This document shows positions 8,501 to 8,745 of a stretch of DNA of 8,745 nucleotides, piece after piece. Positions within the stretch are counted from its first letter, which is position 1; each line of letters begins with the position of its first letter. The position numbers and the translations under genes are program-made. Source of the DNA: Candidatus Heimdallarchaeota archaeon (lineage in GTDB: Archaea > Asgardarchaeota > Heimdallarchaeia > Heimdallarchaeales > Kariarchaeaceae). The stretch covers positions 1 to 8,745 of the forward strand of contig JAOUKW010000162.1 in assembly GCA_029882335.1 (NCBI GenBank), in the 5' to 3' direction. The notes under the pieces are model-generated. The model worked only from the letters and a program-made list of their open reading frames with translations, did no database searches and was not told the origin of the DNA.

Positions 8501-8608
8501 TGCACCGACATATGAGCCAATCAACAGGGTTACTCCAAGGGCTATTGCTAATACAGATCCAATATTTTTTTGTTTACGTCTAGAAATAGAATTCAAGGCG
8601 TACTTCAT
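5534..8608 (-). CDS. Large FtsX/MacB-type ABC transporter permease with two FtsX halves
   Basis: This 1024-residue membrane protein has about 12 predicted helices by eye. The first half has TM1 (16-36), an extracellular MacB-periplasmic-core-like domain (about 40-284), then TM2-4 (about 290-312, 338-363, 383-407). Four more helices follow (about 435-452, 470-490, 499-517, 526-546). The second half has TM9 (580-602), a second extracellular domain (about 605-895), then TM10-12 (898-921, 943-970, 988-1008). Both halves have the FtsX cytoplasmic loop that contacts the ATPase: SLEDRRYQTAVLRAMG (315-330) and SVSERKREIGMMRSIG (922-937). The C-terminus PGRNAARIPPSQALRY is also family-typical. Positive residues place the loops after TM4, TM6 and TM8 inside. 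The protein contains no cysteine. It is first in an operon with two ATPases and should form the membrane core of the complex. With no outer membrane expected, Lol-type lipoprotein release is unlikely; export, envelope remodelling or signal coupling are options. The start at 8608 lacks a ribosome binding site. Confidence 0.93.
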   Translation of the reverse strand: MKYALNSISRRKQKNIGSVLAIALGVTLLIGSYVGAEGVLNVYTADRLNFSGTADITVNDRVNIYMNDTIVDYIANSDDSRLDDVEVVSGRIRMSLSYYSSGQIESSILTNAIDPSVKGYGSFYDTNNNVIDEASLLIGNAIMVSDSMAELLNINIDDYVETSMPDALGGTIPLRFRVVGIFDDEKGRGMEGVYINSPVAYVSLNYVQSQQLPEYQHSITTVVIKFLDSKVDRSIENFNVDDKVFPGMEIINAGINATRDIVKQHYPYAYVSSEIVSAVEEVARDLEGISSVLNLFSYILNAVALLLIVNVQSMSLEDRRYQTAVLRAMGSSKGQIFRIFMIESVFVGIVGAFIGLFTGNLFGIWTQDYIGNLFGFKKTIIVPISAQTLSLAFTAGVMLSVLTTVVPAYHAAGKSITNELRGIKEEKVHKKGKKTVFLGFLLMYVGLQASMNVGEFWVKETWETFENQTDIIMGFGLTIFGMGLILTQIINRKLAINISGVSVYSVALFSLYVSLDWVKNGSGNNYLTIVMSFLIVGSAIIVINNFEFILNTINKALFNVAGIRGVSQVSTKSIIGKKSRLSLVFMIFSVILALNTFMATSSATQRSNLIDSYAVTTKGINIVVNSDVPSTQITSALQEMNGVKQVFAFRSVLLPMFLDNPDPNNTHFDMNKHLTFRRVVEVPETIINPNGNWDDESYLMHMEWTSEDQGYNYELTYGEEQHNNLSKTIFNDFFAERKINFQYNYTETIDDKEMVTDYRIEEQTAVIGGSWTNFNQPLYLQTNDENQPILPVLRVARALTLMGDVDLFGYSLLVTEGIADMLPAFDNIEGPNLFLLRTNYEYGSQKNIELAKNIEANLNNLDDVNSLSSELGVLIGANTRVTSEEFKAFWEREAAFWDFLGTYAEIGLILGAMGMIIIAARSVSERKREIGMMRSIGFSRREVMVSVALELSVVSVIGLIAGIITGILMSDSVFALIWRVPVVYPIDKFLIYILIVFGITVISAVLPGRNAARIPPSQALRYTG

Positions 8609-8663
8609 TGAAAATAAGTATTTTATTTGTTATCACCATTCAAATTATTGAATAAGTAAATAT

Positions 8664-8698
8664 GGTAACAATAGTATTTAAATGAAATAGTTGTTACC
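8664..8698. promoter_or_regulatory. Inverted repeat GGTAACAA-N19-TTGTTACC bracketing the TATA box
   Basis: The arms GGTAACAA (8664-8671) and TTGTTACC (8691-8698) are perfect 8-base complements. The repeat centre (8681) is within three bases of the TATA box centre, so a protein bound to both arms would straddle the site where TBP and TFB bind. This is the usual layout of an archaeal repressor operator. The regulator is not in the window. Confidence 0.6.
8675..8682 (-). promoter_or_regulatory. TATA box TTTAAATA of the ABC operon
   Basis: TTTAAATA on the minus strand matches the archaeal TATA consensus. Its centre is about 70 bases before the permease ATG; a start site about 25 bases downstream would fall near 8653, leaving a leader of about 45 bases. 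The upstream BRE element is weak, as the bases just before it (ATTTCA) are not purine-rich. Confidence 0.6.
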
Positions 8699-8706
8699 CC
8701 ACACAA

Positions 8707-8733
8707 TGTAACAATAATATTTTTTTTGTTACA
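8707..8733. promoter_or_regulatory. Second inverted repeat TGTAACAA-N11-TTGTTACA
   Basis: The arms TGTAACAA (8707-8714) and TTGTTACA (8726-8733) are perfect 8-base complements sharing the same core as the repeat around the TATA box. The adjoining arms at 8691-8697 and 8708-8714 also form TTGTTAC-N10-GTAACAA, so more than one pairing of half-sites is possible. The reuse of one core in four places argues for a dimeric DNA-binding protein rather than an RNA hairpin. Confidence 0.55.
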
Positions 8734-8745
8734 CCTTACAGGGTA

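Larger units (their letters stand above)
8609..8745 (-). promoter_or_regulatory. Control region upstream of the ABC transporter operon
   Basis: These 137 bases contain no gene. They hold an archaeal promoter and four exact TTGTTAC/GTAACAA half-sites in alternating orientation, plus a degenerate fifth (TTGTTAT at 8627-8633). The right end of the window cuts the region, so a divergent gene, perhaps the regulator itself, may begin just beyond it; that cannot be seen here. Confidence 0.6.

Noticed and set aside
4768..8608. LolCDE-type lipoprotein release system
   Set aside because: The ATPase resembles LolD, but an archaeal host would lack an outer membrane and the permease layout (two FtsX halves in one chain with four linker helices) does not fit LolC/LolE.
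8720..8727. Run of eight T on the plus strand as a possible terminator
   Set aside because: It lies between the arms of a promoter-associated inverted repeat, no plus-strand gene ends before it, and the repeat core is reused nearby as an operator.

Overview
All genes in this AT-rich window lie on the minus strand, so the window reads right to left. It looks archaeal. The right-hand intergenic region has a near-ideal archaeal TATA box (TTTAAATA on the minus strand), while internal genes carry GGAGG/GGTGAT ribosome binding sites matching an archaeal 16S tail. No tRNA, rRNA, CRISPR array or insertion sequence is visible. An Asgard (Heimdall-like) archaeon is a plausible host because bacterial-type acyl-CoA genes sit beside archaeal signals. 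That is an inference from style, not a marker-based assignment.

Right part (8745 to 2978): an intergenic control region, then a tight three-gene ABC transporter operon. The first gene is a 1024-residue permease with two FtsX/MacB-type halves joined by four extra membrane helices. The second is a 249-residue LolD/MacB-type ATPase. The third is a 595-residue protein whose C-terminal third is a complete second ATPase and whose first ~370 residues are a helical, non-membrane extension I do not recognise. The gaps are 16 and 2 bases, so co-transcription and assembly into one complex are likely: one double permease with two different ATPases. Four copies of a TTGTTAC/GTAACAA half-site surround the promoter, with one pair bracketing the TATA box, which suggests repressor control.

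Left part (2868 to 1): a short-chain dehydrogenase, an ACAD10/11-type acyl-CoA dehydrogenase-like enzyme, and an aminoglycoside-phosphotransferase-fold kinase cut by the window edge. The same three protein types occur in the bacterial levulinate/4-hydroxyvalerate (lva) pathway, and the kinase and dehydrogenase folds are fused in animal ACAD10/ACAD11. The simplest reading is an archaeal 4-hydroxyacyl-CoA route: reduce a 4-oxoacyl-CoA, phosphorylate the 4-hydroxyl, then eliminate phosphate to feed beta-oxidation. The two regions are separated by 109 bases and need not be functionally linked.
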